Below are positions 37,343-49,289 of a stretch of 64,000 nt of DNA, in pieces. The notes under the pieces are model-generated. The model made no database searches. It was not told the DNA's origin and saw only the letters and a list, made by a program, of their open reading frames with translations. This DNA is from Citrus sinensis (taxonomy: Eukaryota > Streptophyta > Magnoliopsida > Sapindales > Rutaceae): assembly GCF_022201045.2 (NCBI RefSeq), contig NC_068564.1, positions 1,302,001 to 1,366,000 on the forward strand. The letters are read 5' to 3'. The position numbers and the translations under genes were made by a program. Each line of letters starts with the position of its first letter. Position 1 is the first letter of the stretch.

Positions 37343-38865
37343 CTCTTCTAAAACCCTACCTGGCCTTTTAGAAAGGAAAACAAAACCAAAGCTACTTTAA
37401 ATTAGTTTTTGTTTTATTGTGTTTTATTTTTTTTCATTTTCCTAATTCCTTGGAAAGCAAGAAAAAAGGGAATAGTGAGAATAAAAGAAAAAAAAAATGC
37501 TTCACCGTAATAAAAGCGGGTGTGTGGACCGCGTTTGGAGATCTTTTGGAAAACGACTTTTTCGTTTTAGCTTAATGGAGGAAGGGAAGTTTCTATTTTC
37601 ACTGTAGCCGAACCCAATGTTGAGTGAGAGAAGCAAAAAAGTGAAAATAGGAACGTCACCGTTCCGAAAGTGGAGGGTTTGTGAAAAAACAAACGGGGCC
37701 TTATATTTTTGCTTTCGACTGAGTGGCTGAGCGCGGCCGTTTGGCTTTTGCTTTCTAGGACGCTTTATTGAAGTTGATTTCAGCTCGACACAAGGCGCGA
37801 CTTACGGTGCCGTTTTTTGAGTTAATTATTTTCACGAGAAAAAAGAAATAGAAATTAAAATTAAAAAATAATTAAACTGTTTTTTATTTAAATAAAGAAG
37901 AAAAAAAGCAAGAGGCGGCAAGAGCATTCGTACCTCTCTTTTTTTTTTTTCTTTTTTTTTCTTTTTTTTTATATCGTATTTATTGTGATTGATGTTGTGA
38001 TAAAAATGACAACGCTTTGATATTATCATGCCTTTAATTTATAGGTTACAATTTAATTTATTAATATGGTTTTTGGAGAAATTGTGATCAAAACGATAAT
38101 GAGTCGGTATTACCTTTCCTTTTTAGCTAATAATTTATATGGTATTGATAGAAATTGTAAAATTTGCCTCGGTGAGAGTGGATCTCCCAAAGATTTTTCC
38201 TCGTTGGATTCTTAATTCTAAATTATAAAAGGGTATACAGACTTTTCCTTGTTTGATTCTTGATTCCAAATTAGAAAAGGGTTATGCACTTCAATATTTT
38301 GAGGGATATATGACATTTTGCTCATTATATTATTAAAAATAGATAAAATGACATATTACTTGGGATATAATTTTTTTAAATAAGTTTTGACTAATAATTG
38401 TAATATTATTTATTTTAAATTTACATCTAAAGATATGTTAATAAATAAAAATAGCGACGTAGAATGTTAAAACTTGTGACATATGAGGCCATAATGTTAA
38501 TCATTTGTGAAGCTTTTTTTTTTTTTTTGTTCTTACTTTTTGGGTGTGGCTAATTGTAACTTAATTACATTTGTATCTTATTACTACTTAAACGGACTGT
38601 ACATGTTACTGCATATGAACGTGCCCATGTTGATTTTCAAATAAATACACTACCTAAGCAGTCAATATATATTGTATAATTAGCAGCCGTTCTAGAAACG
38701 TGGCCTATTGCATCATTTGAATTGAATGAATGACTTATTGAGGGCAACTGAGAAAATTCCCCAAAACTAAAAAGACCCACAATTTCTTTTCCTTTTTCCA
38801 TGAGTGAAAGCGATTTGGATTCTATGCAACTCGAAAGTATGCAAATTGGATTGGGTTTTTTTAGA
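37343..38865. other. Intergenic DNA upstream of the carrier gene
   Basis: The first 400 bp are likely promoter and 5' UTR of the carrier (minus strand), with purine-rich tracts. The rest is AT-rich. No gene seen. Confidence 0.45.
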
Positions 38866-39505
38866 GTTTTAAAAATGATTTTGAAAAGTTAAAAGTTATT
38901 TTCAACATTTGATAATTTTTTTTAAAAAATATTTTTGTAAATCACCCAATTTTATAATAGATTTTTAAAAAATAGGGAAGGAATAATTTTTCAAAATCTT
39001 ATTTGGAAAATCAATTTTATAATTAAATACAATTTCATATAATAACTTTTCAAAATCTTATTTGGAGAATCAATTTTATAATTAAATACAATTTCATATA
39101 TTTATTCACATTTGTTATAAAAATTTAAAATTATCCTTATCAAATAGTAAATAAAATAATTAAATTTAAACATATTATTTTTTCAATTATATTGAGACAA
39201 TAAAATAAAATTTAAAATTTAAAAATATTTTTTTTAATTATGACTTATTATAAAGAAAAAAAAAACTTATACACATGTTTACAAGTTTGTGAACAAATTT
39301 TTCTCAACATTATATCTATTTCAATCATTTATATTATTAAAGTTGCTTAATAGCAAGATTTACAAAAAAAATATACAACTGCTTTTAAAATCTACAACAA
39401 TTTTAAAAAATTTATCAAATATTTAATTGATTTTCTTCACAACTGATTATTAATACATCATAGTTAATGACAATTATTTAAAAGTTACAAAATTACCAAA
39501 CTAGT
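38866..39505. mobile_element. AT-rich non-autonomous element, uninterrupted relative of the 13.7-kb copy
   Basis: About 640 bp that align with the two halves of the element split at 13.8 kb. It starts near AATGATTTTGAAAAGTTAAA and ends near AAAAGTTACAAAATTACC. Where the other copy has the MITE target TAAAATCACT, this one reads GTAAATCACCC without insertion. It has an internal duplication of about 60 bp (CAAAATCTTATTTGG at two places near 39.0 kb). No coding capacity; ends approximate. Confidence 0.6.
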
Positions 39506-39595
39506 TCTATGTATAATAATAGTCGAATCCCTTTAAAAGTGATGCAACATGTCATCTTACTACTGGGTCTAATATTTGACTGCGTTGAGTTGTAT

Positions 39596-39722
39596 GCTAC
39601 CATTAGAATTATGATTTTTATATACGTTCTTTTCCTGTTAATTTAAAGACATCTTAAATACCATTAGAATCATGGATTTTTATATGCATTCTTTTCCTGT
39701 TAATTTAAAGACATCTTAAAAT
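39596..39722. repeat. Tandem duplication, period 61 bp
   Basis: CCATTAGAAT at about 39600 and 39661 starts two copies that share CTTTTCCTGTTAATTTAAAG and ACATCTTAAA. Few differences, so it is recent. Confidence 0.8.
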
Positions 39723-40177
39723 TTATCTCACTCTTAATGAAATTTCCCCAAATAATAATGCAATATGTTATTACTAAGGGCATTTACAAGCAATCATAAA
39801 TTTAATATTTTAATATCGGGATTCTCTTATTATTTGATCTTGTATTGATCAAAGGTGATTGATGGTTAATAAATAAAAATAATTAAATTTTACAAAAAAA
39901 AAAGTACAAAGAGATATATATGCTATATATGTCTATATGTTTATGCATTCATATAATTTATCTTCATAATCCCTCTAATAGTTTTTTTTTTTTTAAGGAA
40001 AACTTAAGAAGACAAAAACACAATTCAGTACTTCTCGCCATAGCTAGCTTAGCTTCTCCGAAATCACAACAACAATTTGCATTTCTCATTCACAACAACA
40101 TTTATTTTTTCACTTCCCACTATATATTTATATCTACATATACTGGCTCTCATTATTAACTGATGATCAACCCTTCA

Positions 40178-41782
40178 TTATATAGCTTCCATGCGGCCGC
40201 TTTGACGAGCCCCCGTTGGCCTCGACGACATTTCAGTGTCATGGTAATAGCCAACTCCACCATCTTCGCCGGAGATTTCCTCCAAAGACCTTCCTTTGGT
40301 CTCAGTAACCAAGAACGTGCAACAAAACCCTAGCATATTTGTGAACGCCAAAACCAGAACTGCATGTTGAATTTTCTTGGAGTCCTCATCCAAGGTATAA
40401 GATTGCACCACAAACGCTCCGATCATAGCCCCGGCCTTCCCAGCTGCGGCACTCAGCGCATGACACGTGGACCTCACCCGCGTCGGGAACAGCTCCGCGG
40501 GTAGTACAAATGTCGTGCTGTTCGGTCCAAAATTTGCAAAGAAAAATGTTAGCCCGTACAAAGTAGCAAACAGCCACTTGTTATCGTTCTTGAGGTAATC
40601 ATATTTGATGCCGATAATGAGCATGAATAACGACATCATGAAGAAACCGACGAGTTGGATAATGAAGCGACCGATTTTCTCGATTAAGAAGACGGTGAAC
40701 CAGTATCCGGGGAAGGTACCAAGCAACGCGACAACAAACATGGCACGGGAAGTTTCGAAAACTTCTCTCAGGGCATTAACTTGGGGAGCCTTGTGTACGA
40801 GTCCCATCGCGGGGAAAATATCTTTCTGGGTCAAATTTTGGCTATAAAATGCTATGTCTAGCAAGAACCATGTGCTCATTGTGCCAATCAAATGAAGGCC
40901 GTGGCGCTGGAAGAACTCCCGAGACAGTAATGGGTACTTGTTAACTTCTTTAAATTGTGATAACTTGTCATGTTCTTCATCAATCTCGATATCAAGAACT
41001 CTCCCCATGTCAGAAGCTGCTTGCTTAGCATTGCCTTCAATTATGGCCGTGTAACGCCCCGTTTCGGGCATTTTCATACGCCAGTAGTATGTCGTGAGAG
41101 CTGGGAGAGCACCAAGCATAAGCACAATTCGCCATAAGTAGTCTCCTTCAGGCTGTGTTGAAAAGATTTCATCATCTTCGAATGCTGGAGCTGGGAACAA
41201 CTGTAGAAAAATCTTGGACAAGATCATCGAAACAAGCCCGGCAAATATAATGCCGACACCTTGCATGGCAAACACCGCTGCTATGAAAGCGCCGCGTGTC
41301 TTCTTATTGGCATACTCGGACATGATTGTAGCAGAGAGTGGATAATCGCCACCGATGCCAAACCCTAGCCAAAACCTGAAGAAACAAAGGGTTCCTATAA
41401 CAGATCGTGCTGAAGAACCAAATGATAAGCCGGAGCAAATGGCACAAATCACCATTAAAATTAGGGTTATTCCATAGACTTTCTTTCTGCCAAGCTTGTC
41501 ACCGAGCCAACCGAAGAATAATTGGCCTGTTAGGGTTCCAACTAGGGCAACACCGATGACAAAGTTGTTTATGGGGGTGGGGAGCTTCCCTGGGTTGTGT
41601 TTTGGGTTAGCCGGATCGTAGTAATAAAGCCGGCCGAGGAGCTTTGAGACGGTAGAGATGCAAAAGAGGTCGTAAGCATCGGTGAAGAAGCCCATGCCAG
41701 CGATGACAATGGCTGTGACATGGTACCATTGAGTCCTAGCAGTGTCAAGAGCATTAAGCACAGCTAGCTTATTGGTACTCAT
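40178..41782 (-). CDS. PHT1: PHT1 family high-affinity phosphate:H+ symporter, intronless, 534 aa
   Basis: One frame of 534 residues, the normal length for plant PHT1. Twelve membrane segments are arranged six plus six around a long central hydrophilic loop (residues about 235-290). The PHT1 signature [13 protein letters not shown] is at 144-156. Residues matching the phosphate site of fungal PiPT are in place: Y147, Q174, W305, D309 ([12 protein letters not shown]), Y313 and N421 (NFGPNSTTF), with TM1 acids D35 and D38. The major-facilitator motif [11 protein letters not shown] is at 94-104. The cytosolic C-terminus is Ser/Arg-rich, where related transporters are phosphorylated. It imports inorganic phosphate at the plasma membrane. 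A P1BS site and a TATA box lie upstream. The paralogue number within PHT1 is not resolved. Confidence 0.97.
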   Translation of the reverse strand: MSTNKLAVLNALDTARTQWYHVTAIVIAGMGFFTDAYDLFCISTVSKLLGRLYYYDPANPKHNPGKLPTPINNFVIGVALVGTLTGQLFFGWLGDKLGRKKVYGITLILMVICAICSGLSFGSSARSVIGTLCFFRFWLGFGIGGDYPLSATIMSEYANKKTRGAFIAAVFAMQGVGIIFAGLVSMILSKIFLQLFPAPAFEDDEIFSTQPEGDYLWRIVLMLGALPALTTYYWRMKMPETGRYTAIIEGNAKQAASDMGRVLDIEIDEEHDKLSQFKEVNKYPLLSREFFQRHGLHLIGTMSTWFLLDIAFYSQNLTQKDIFPAMGLVHKAPQVNALREVFETSRAMFVVALLGTFPGYWFTVFLIEKIGRFIIQLVGFFMMSLFMLIIGIKYDYLKNDNKWLFATLYGLTFFFANFGPNSTTFVLPAELFPTRVRSTCHALSAAAGKAGAMIGAFVVQSYTLDEDSKKIQHAVLVLAFTNMLGFCCTFLVTETKGRSLEEISGEDGGVGYYHDTEMSSRPTGARQSGRMEAI

Positions 41783-41846
41783 CTTTAACGACGATGATCA
41801 ATTTGCCTGCAGCTTGATTTGAAATTTCTGTATGATTTTTAGCTCA

Positions 41847-41853
41847 TTATATA
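41847..41853 (-). promoter_or_regulatory. TATA box of PHT1
   Basis: TATATAA on the minus strand, 65 bp upstream of the ATG, predicting a 5' UTR of roughly 30-40 nt. Confidence 0.6.
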
Positions 41854-41966
41854 AAGATGATTTAAAAGGAAGTGACGGTTGGGTTTGTGAGAAAGTAATT
41901 GAATTTGGATCGTTTATTTCTAGAGATTTTCGGGCAACAACAAGAAATTTGAAAAGGGAATATGTG

Positions 41967-41974
41967 GGATATTC
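41967..41974. promoter_or_regulatory. P1BS phosphate-starvation element upstream of PHT1
   Basis: GGATATTC fits the palindromic consensus GNATATNC bound by PHR1 under phosphate starvation, 185 bp upstream of the PHT1 ATG and about 115 bp upstream of its TATA box. The consensus occurs by chance about once in 4 kb, so position and gene identity carry the weight of the call. Confidence 0.65.
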
Positions 41975-42540
41975 TACAGGCTGAGCTTTGATAAAACAAG
42001 GCAGATTATTTATGGAGAACCAATAATAAAATTTAAGCATGCTATTGATATTAATCAATACAGGCTAGCTACCAATTTGCTGAGCCACATATAGCTTATT
42101 GATTAGGCAGAATGACCAGTGAGCAAGAGCTAGATATAATACTTAATATATGTGATTTATCGTTCATTTCTAGGATACTCGACTGTCTCTTGTGAAATAT
42201 CATTTTTTTAATACATATTATTTGTTAAATCTGAAAGGTTACTTTTTTATGAGGGCTGGTAAACATAAATCTCTAGTGTTATTCTTGAAAATTAATTCTT
42301 TTTTTGGTATGCCAAAAAAGTAATTGATTAAACCCTTTTAGAAGTAACGCGAGGGATGTGCTTTCAGTTAACTTCAAAAATATGAAGGTCCCTAAAGACT
42401 AAGAGGCTTAATTAGAAACCTCAAATAACATTACGCATATAATTGTACTCCATACATGCATTTCTTTTTCAAAGTTCTGTCTTCTTAGATTTGATGTTGG
42501 AGATTTTTATAAGTTACGAGCAATTGGCTTCATTATACGG

Positions 42541-42850
42541 CTGCGTATATTTGAAAGAGCACTTGAGATCGAGTTGCGTTTTTCATTTGGAAGGATTCGC
42601 AGTTTTATATTCTCATATAATTTAGCTCTTGATCAACCTCAAGCTGTCTACATAATTGGCGTTCTTTGCAATTCTGTAAGTAATTTTGTCTTTGCCCTGC
42701 GTATATTTGAAAGAGCACTTGAGAGCTGCGTTTTTCATTTGGAAGGATTCGCAGTTTTATATTCTCACATAACTTAGTTCTTGATCAACCTCAAGCCGTC
42801 TACATAATTGTCGTTCTTTGCAATTCTGCAAGTAATTTGTCTTTGCCAAA
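42541..42850. repeat. Tandem duplication, period 156 bp
   Basis: CTGCGTATATTTGAAAGAGC starts at 42541 and again at 42697. The two copies differ by a few substitutions and small indels over their whole length and each ends near GTCTTTGCC. No coding function; frames in it are open only by chance. Confidence 0.9.
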
Positions 42851-43102
42851 TGAGACCAATGCCATTTAATTAATTTGAAAAAGGTCTTAATCAACGGTTT
42901 CAATGATTCTAACGCATTAAATCTGGGCTATAATATTTAATGATCCACATGAGGAAAGTTTTTGTAAAGTAGTACAACCCCATCCCATCATTGTATGCAA
43001 AGCAGATGTCCTCCAATTGTACATGTAAAATAATAGGGTTAGCGTCGATAAATCGATAGGTTATACAAATAAAAAAAAATCTAAAATAAGTTAAATGAAA
43101 TG

Positions 43103-43317
43103 CAAAGAGAGTCTTTTTTTGTATTAAACCATCTGATATGCGAAGATTACATTGGATCTGACTAATCCATATTCGAGCCGGGTAGGACTATTAGGGTGGC
43201 AAAACTCTTCCAACAAGTATTTAATGTAGCTGCATTCCCAAATCTCGAACCGATGACCTTAGTTAAGATAGAATAACCTTATACTAGCTGATCTACGCCC
43301 TTGTTGGTCAAAGAGAG
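43103..43317 (-). mobile_element. tRNA-derived SINE (family B) with 9-bp target duplication
   Basis: CAAAGAGAG at 43103-43111 and 43309-43317 flanks the element perfectly. On the minus strand it begins CCAACAAGGGCGTAGATC, with a box A like a tRNA (TAGATCAGCTAGTA) and a box B (GGTTCGAGA) about 40 bp later, and ends in an A run (seen as T near 43114-43120). Its sequence is unrelated to the family A SINEs. It may belong to an Au-like SINE group, which I cannot confirm. Confidence 0.85.
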
Positions 43318-44601
43318 CTTTTAATAACACTAATTCAGCAAAAATGTTTAACTGAAACCAATTTTATGGTTTACCAAATAGCTTGCTGAAAAGTGATTGG
43401 TACATCCGTCCATGAGTTATTAACTCTCATAAACCTTAATATATGTGTGTGTGTGTGTGTGTGTGAATCTCTATGTTCTTTTATAGGTTAGAGATATTAC
43501 AATTAGTGAGCCATAATATACAAGTGACGTTTTACTCATGTGTAACCACTAACTTGTTTTAAATTTTCTTAGTAAATTTAGTCATGGGCATGGCAATATA
43601 TATATTATTGAGTTGTAAGGATGTTGTTGCTTCATTGTACAAAATTTTCTATAATCTATTCTTTACCTACTTGAATAAGGTTCATGCTTTATTTCCACAA
43701 AAATAAATGGATAACCCAATTTATTTGCCTCTTCTGTCTCAAAAAGTTTTAGTTAAATTAAACCAATTAGCACCGACAATTTGTGTCTATCAGTATTTGC
43801 ATCTTATCGAGACTATATATGATAAGATTTGATTGTATTTTGATCAAGGGTGGTCCAATTATCATGAATATTAGAAATTAATGTTGAGTTGATAATGAAT
43901 GAAATGATTAAATGACATACTGCATAAGCCTTTATTGGTTTTAAGATTTCTTTCATGTATATATCTCTAAACGAACCAGTTGAGTAAATTGGATAATGCG
44001 CGTAAAAGAAAAATAATAATAATAAACGTGTAATATAAAATAAAGAAAATAAAGGATGATGGAGTCTATCTAGGGATGTTTATCGAATAAGAAGAAGAAA
44101 ACACAATTTGCTTAGATTAATCTCATGAAAAATGTTTTATTTTTTATTTTTTGTAATATTGGAAATCTACATGATAATTTTAGTATTTTTATTTTAATTA
44201 ATAATTCATAAAAGAATCGGAAAACTTAAGACCAAAAAAAAAAAGATATACGGGTAAAGAAATCACATCTCTTAGTACACGTCTCACAGGCATTTATGAG
44301 CCATTGATTTGGGTAGATTTGACTTCCTAGATCTGCGTTGAAAATGTCCGACGCGCAGACGTGTAACTAAACTAGTGGCTGTTAAAATAAAAAGAAAAAA
44401 CTGTGAAAGGTCAACACTACACAGTCGGTAATTTACATAAAATTCTTTTTTTTATCCGTAATACTAATAAACTGAAATTAGAAAAAATAGGAGCACCGCG
44501 CGAAACAGTTGAAACTTAAAAACACTAATAAAGGCTTGATAAGAAAAATAAAACCCTAGAATTTTCCCCCCAAGTTTTTTTCGTTGTTTGGTGTTGGCCA
44601 A
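43318..44601. other. Intergenic DNA and PDV1 promoter
   Basis: TG microsatellite at 43443-43465. No other gene; the last few hundred bases precede PDV1. Confidence 0.5.
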
Positions 44602-46829
44602 ATGAAATGGGAAATGGAGATCGACGAAATCGAAGCGGTTCTGGAGAAAATATGGGACCTACACGACAAGCTAAGCGACGCAATTCACTCGATTTCGCGG
44701 ACTCACTTCCTCAATTCCATCAAAGCGCTGAAAAAAACCGACAAGAACAAGCTCTACAACGACGTCGTTGAGGACAACCGGGCCGGATTCGTGTTCGTGA
44801 AGGGGTTTCGGGTCGATGATAATGAGTCGGCGTCGGCGATTCAAGAGGCTAAGAGTTTGAATGCGATTCGGACAGCTCTTGAGAATTTAGAAGATCAGCT
44901 TGAGGTTTTGCACGTAAGACTTTTTTTTTATCTTTTAAGTGGCCTTTCTTTAATTTTTGGATAATGTGCGTCTGTTTTGGTTGTGGCTTTTTTGTTTGGT
45001 TGCCGAGAAAATTGATGGAGAAAGATGAAAACTTTGAGTTTCAGCGCAAGTAACCCAGCTAATTGTTGAATTACATGCTGTATGTGCTTTTTTGAAACAC
45101 ATTTTCATTGCTTCTTCGGAAAGCACGTCAATATTAAGTGTTTCCGTGACAAGCACTTAAGTGCTTTTTTCTGTTATTAGTGTCTTTAATACTGTCAAAA
45201 ATACTTCCTAACTCAGTAGATGTATTTGAACATTAGTACCGTGGCGCTTATGATATTGATTGATTGCGTTTTTTTGTTGGTTATAATTGGACTATTGTGG
45301 GAAACTGAATGTATAAAATAATTTATCTATGAAGTTTGGCCCATTTCGAGCGATTAAGGGAGAAAGAGAGAATTGATATACTTTAATTAGTCCAGAATAA
45401 TTTGGCTCAAGGTTTTTGGTACAACATGAAGTTTACCTCGTGTGTGTTCGCAGATCTTGTTTGGTGACTCTTGGTCTCTAATGTTAGATAATGATAAGGG
45501 GTTATGGCAGAAGATACCTGAGAGTGATACTTGCCTTTTGACAGTCATGTGACAAGGAGTTTCATTGTAGCAGATCATTTGGCCTTATCTAGATTATTGT
45601 GTAATCACAACATGACCTTCAAATTAATTTTTTGTCTTAGGCTTTGAGGTTGAAGGCTTCTAGGATTTGGTTAGAAGGGACTACAGATGATGTGGTTATC
45701 AATCCTTGCACTGAGGTGATGGCTATTCAAAGAGCCGGATGGCAAAAGATTATTCACACAGCCAATACATAATAGTTGAGTTTGAGATTCTTGTGGGTTC
45801 ACACGCTATGGTTGGGCTAGGCCAATTTGACAGATGACTATTGGCTAACATGCAAAGCTGGAGCCTGGAGGCTGTATCGTTTGATTGCATGAAAATGGAA
45901 TATGCATTGGACAATTTAATCATTGCGTTGGACAATTTAATCATTCCAATGGAGCACAAAAATGATGTGTAATTTTTGTTAAATGCGCTAAAAGTACCTT
46001 GGGGGAAACATGACTTAGCAACTAGTTAAGAGTTTTTTTTTTTTTAAGTCTAGGAAGCGACTAAAGCTTTATCCCTGAACATGTAGAGTAGAAGCGTATG
46101 ATTCAGAAGTCCAAGAATGGTCGTGGCAGTTCTTAGTGCTGCAACAATAATGCCTTCACAGTATCACAAGGAAGTTTTGCATTTGATGCTGCATTTTCAG
46201 TTTGTCTGTGGTATTTTAATATTTTAAACTAGTACTCTTACCATGCAAGATGTTCTTGATAATCTGATAGATTGCAAATGGAATTATTGGTGTACTTTTG
46301 TTATGTTTCACAGACTGTACAGACTAACCAACGGGCAGAGAAAGATGCAGCAATTGCACGATTAGAACAAAGTCGAATTGTTCTTGCAATGAGATTGTCT
46401 GAACACCATGGTAAGAAGCATAAAGTCATTGAAGAAGCTTTAGCTTTTGTGGGGGATGTACAAGATGCTGCACGCTTTATTTCACCTGACAACCTTTATG
46501 GTTCACCAGTAAGTCCTTCTGGTCAGAACTTTGCGGCACCTGAAGGGAGGATGTGCAATGGACTTATCCACGCTCTCATATCAAGTTTTGACTTTGCAAA
46601 GAAAACCCTTAAGCTGGATCAAGTGGGTGGGATTCTCAGCAATGCTGCTATTGTTGCAGTTAGCATGATTGCATTGCTACATTTACATCAGGCTGCTTAT
46701 AAGGAGCATCCACAAAAGCAAGATGAAAGAGTCTACAGCAACCGAGCAGTGAGAAAAACTACTCAGCTGGAGAGTTCATCTCCCAATACTCAATTGAACC
46801 AGTTGGATGTGATGTCAGCCAGGGGTTAA
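44602..46829 (+). CDS. PDV1: PLASTID DIVISION 1, chloroplast outer-envelope division protein, 2 exons, 275 aa
   Basis: Exons 44602-44913 and 46314-46829, phase 0, 275 residues (Arabidopsis PDV1 is 272). The ATG at 44602 (MKWEMEIDEIEAVLEKIWDL) is chosen over the one at 44614 because it is the first in frame; both are possible. The cytosolic part is a coiled coil (EAKSLNAIRTALENLEDQLE, EKDAAIARLEQSRIVLAMRL). One membrane span lies at about 212-230 (NAAIVAVSMIALLHLH) and a short tail of about 45 residues faces the intermembrane space. It ends LDVMSARG, keeping the C-terminal glycine known to be needed for correct PDV1 placement. PDV1 recruits the dynamin ARC5/DRP5B to the division ring. The 1.4-kb intron holds only AT-rich and repeat-like DNA. 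Confidence 0.95.
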
Positions 46830-47360
46830 GGTCTCAAAATCTGACAGTTTGTGAAATGGTAGGAGGCTATTCATTGATTCCAATTCGAAGGAGTTGTTCT
46901 GTCTTACTATTTCTTTACACGAACCTTGGGTGGATCTGTGCAGCCAATGCTAAGAGTATTTTAATTCTTTAAACTGGTGTGCAGTCTTTATTAGTCATTT
47001 TGGAATAGGTATCAAAGTGCAGAGAATTCTAGTTGCTTGTATATCCCGACTTTAGCGGTACTTGTATGTGAATCCTTTATCTTCACTTTTTGGCTTACAT
47101 TCCATTCTATTTATTCACTCTTGTTTACATACTTTGGATACAATCATTTCCAAACATTTTAAACCATTTTTAGAGTGCTGTGTGCGTGAACTCGCACGAG
47201 TCTGTCGATTCCAGAACCTTATATTGAAAGCCATTGCCTGATTTGCAATTGTAAGGTGTAATACAAGAAGCAATCTTTCTCCAACCCCGAGAAACATTGT
47301 AAAATTTGAATTGTAGGGCTCTTAAATGACAGAGATTGTAGAGCTCAAGGCCTTGTCAAT
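46830..47360. other. PDV1 3' UTR and downstream spacer
   Basis: No other gene seen. The open frame at 47115-47297 (minus) has no recognisable features. Confidence 0.5.
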
Positions 47361-48376
47361 GCTTTAAACCATTTGCTGGATTCTTCATCATGGGCCCCAT
47401 GATTGAAATAACTTTCTAGTAGCTGGTTGGCCCAAAGGACCCAAGTCCGGCTTTCAAAACTGTATATGGTGCCGGATTGTTCGTGGGTTATTATCATTCA
47501 GGGCCCAGATTAGATCAATCCATTTTAGTTGTTCTTTTTCATATTTCATATAGAAAATTAGCAAAATACTGACCAAGAGATTCAAGAGAAAAATAAGAAA
47601 TAAAACCATCCCACTCTTTGTTGAAGCTAGTAGCTTATTTGACTTATAAATTAAAAATATTTTAACTACCGTAATTACTACGCTTTTCAATCCCGCAAGT
47701 AAGTTGTTACTGTTGAATAGACTAATAAATAATTTTATAAGTTATAAAATTAATTATCAATAGATGAATGACACCTCACTATTAAGACACCATAAAATAG
47801 AATCTTATTTACATTTAAGTTGAAGATATCGAAGTGCAAGTTTATCTATACAGGGGAAAGTCAATTAGTGAAGCAAAAAACAAAAATCATGTCGACAAAC
47901 ATAAGTTGTGCTGGTCTAGCCTTTCCTTGAAATGAGGCTTAATGCCTGCAAAACATGACCAGGTCAACTTAAATATGAACTTAGTTTATCTGAAATTGGC
48001 TTCCGGTATGCCACATTCAACAAATTCCAGCTATCAGCTTGTTAATGGCAGCACTTTTGCGTAAATTTCTTTTCACATTTTATTAAACAAACAAAAATTG
48101 AGACACTATAACGAAGAAGATGATAAATTACAAAACCATCGTGAAAGAAATGTCAATGAAGTTATTTGATCTTTTAGGTGGCAACCAGAACTCCATTAGA
48201 GAAGCAAAAGTATGAACACATAATTAGCCCTTAATTTTGCAGCTGTGTATTATTAAAACACTCTCTTTGACTTCCTATTGGATGCATGACTTGTTAATTA
48301 TCACAAAAATGATGAAGTTAACTTTTGGTAATTAAAGAGACAACAAGAACCAACTTGGCAACATCCATTGTGTTTT
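47361..48376 (+). repeat. Direct duplication, left copy (about 1.0 kb)
   Basis: Aligns in the same orientation with 53882-54930. Both begin GCTTTAAACCAT and end around CAACAAGAACCAACT(T/C)GGCA and CATCCATTG. Shared landmarks include CATCATGGGCCCCATGATTGAA, broken here as CATCATGGGCCCC then ATGATTGAA, CATATAGAAAATTAG, GGGGAAAGTCAATTAGTGAA and CTAGCCTTTCCTTG. Small indels separate the copies. I see no protein-coding frame shared between them. Confidence 0.88.
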
Positions 48377-49289
48377 TGTCCACCACATTATCACATTTCT
48401 TGTAAAAAGATTTTCCCTATAATTTTTCTTTAATAAATTGTATTGGGTACCACCCAAGCAAGAAACATCGAAGGTTTCATTTGGGTTTCGCGATTCAGCC
48501 TATTCTATTATCAAGGCAAATTCTATACTATGAACAACATTATGAGGAAAATGTCTATTCACCCTTTCTTGGAGTAAATCTCATGTGTTCCACAGTGAAA
48601 AATATAGATAGATAGATATATCAAGACAAAAACATGAGAGAAAAAAAATATTATTATCTCATTCCAAAGAAACAATGAATAAACAAATTATACGACCAAA
48701 GCGTGTAAGGTAATATAAATAAATATGAAACAAAAAGTGTGCGCAAAAGAGTTCTACCAATGGCTACAGCAATAAGCAATTCTACTTATTCATTTGTAGG
48801 TCTTGCATTTTTTTTTTCTCATAAAAAGATGTCTCACAGAAACCTAAGAACATATTTTATGATTATGACATAAGACAGCCATACCAAAAATAAAATATTA
48901 AACATTAAGCTAAAACAAGCGAGATCAATTTCCTGCTCCCATGCCCATTTTGTCAGGCAATAAAGGATTGGTAGTCATATGGTGCCTCTGCTTATCAAAG
49001 ATTGTAGTTGTGATCAAGTTGTTTCGGAATCAGCATCGACCTCAAAAAAAAAAAAGGAAAAATAAAAACCTGCTGCATGATCACACTGCCTTGAGCGACT
49101 GTGTCAAATTTCACCTATTTCAAAACAAATAAGCAATCAATTTTCAAATCAATTGATTATTAGAGCATTATTCAATCAAGCTTCACAAACACGATATCGT
49201 TTGATATTAAATAATCCGAAAGAAAATTCATCCAAATGTCTAATTCATGATGCAAATTCAATAGAAAGAACATTTGATGATCAAAATAC
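48377..49289. other. Spacer downstream of LTV1
   Basis: AT-rich, no gene seen; the last part is LTV1 3' UTR (minus strand). Confidence 0.45.

Larger units (their letters stand above)
41783..42540. other. PHT1 promoter region and intergenic DNA
   Basis: Contains the PHT1 TATA box and P1BS site listed separately. Beyond about 42150 I see nothing specific. Confidence 0.5.

Noticed and set aside
45640-45790. Readable stretch in the PDV1 intron (ALRLKASRIWLEGTT-like)
   Set aside because: Too short, followed by stops, and not matched to any family I know; not used as an exon because PDV1 is complete without it.
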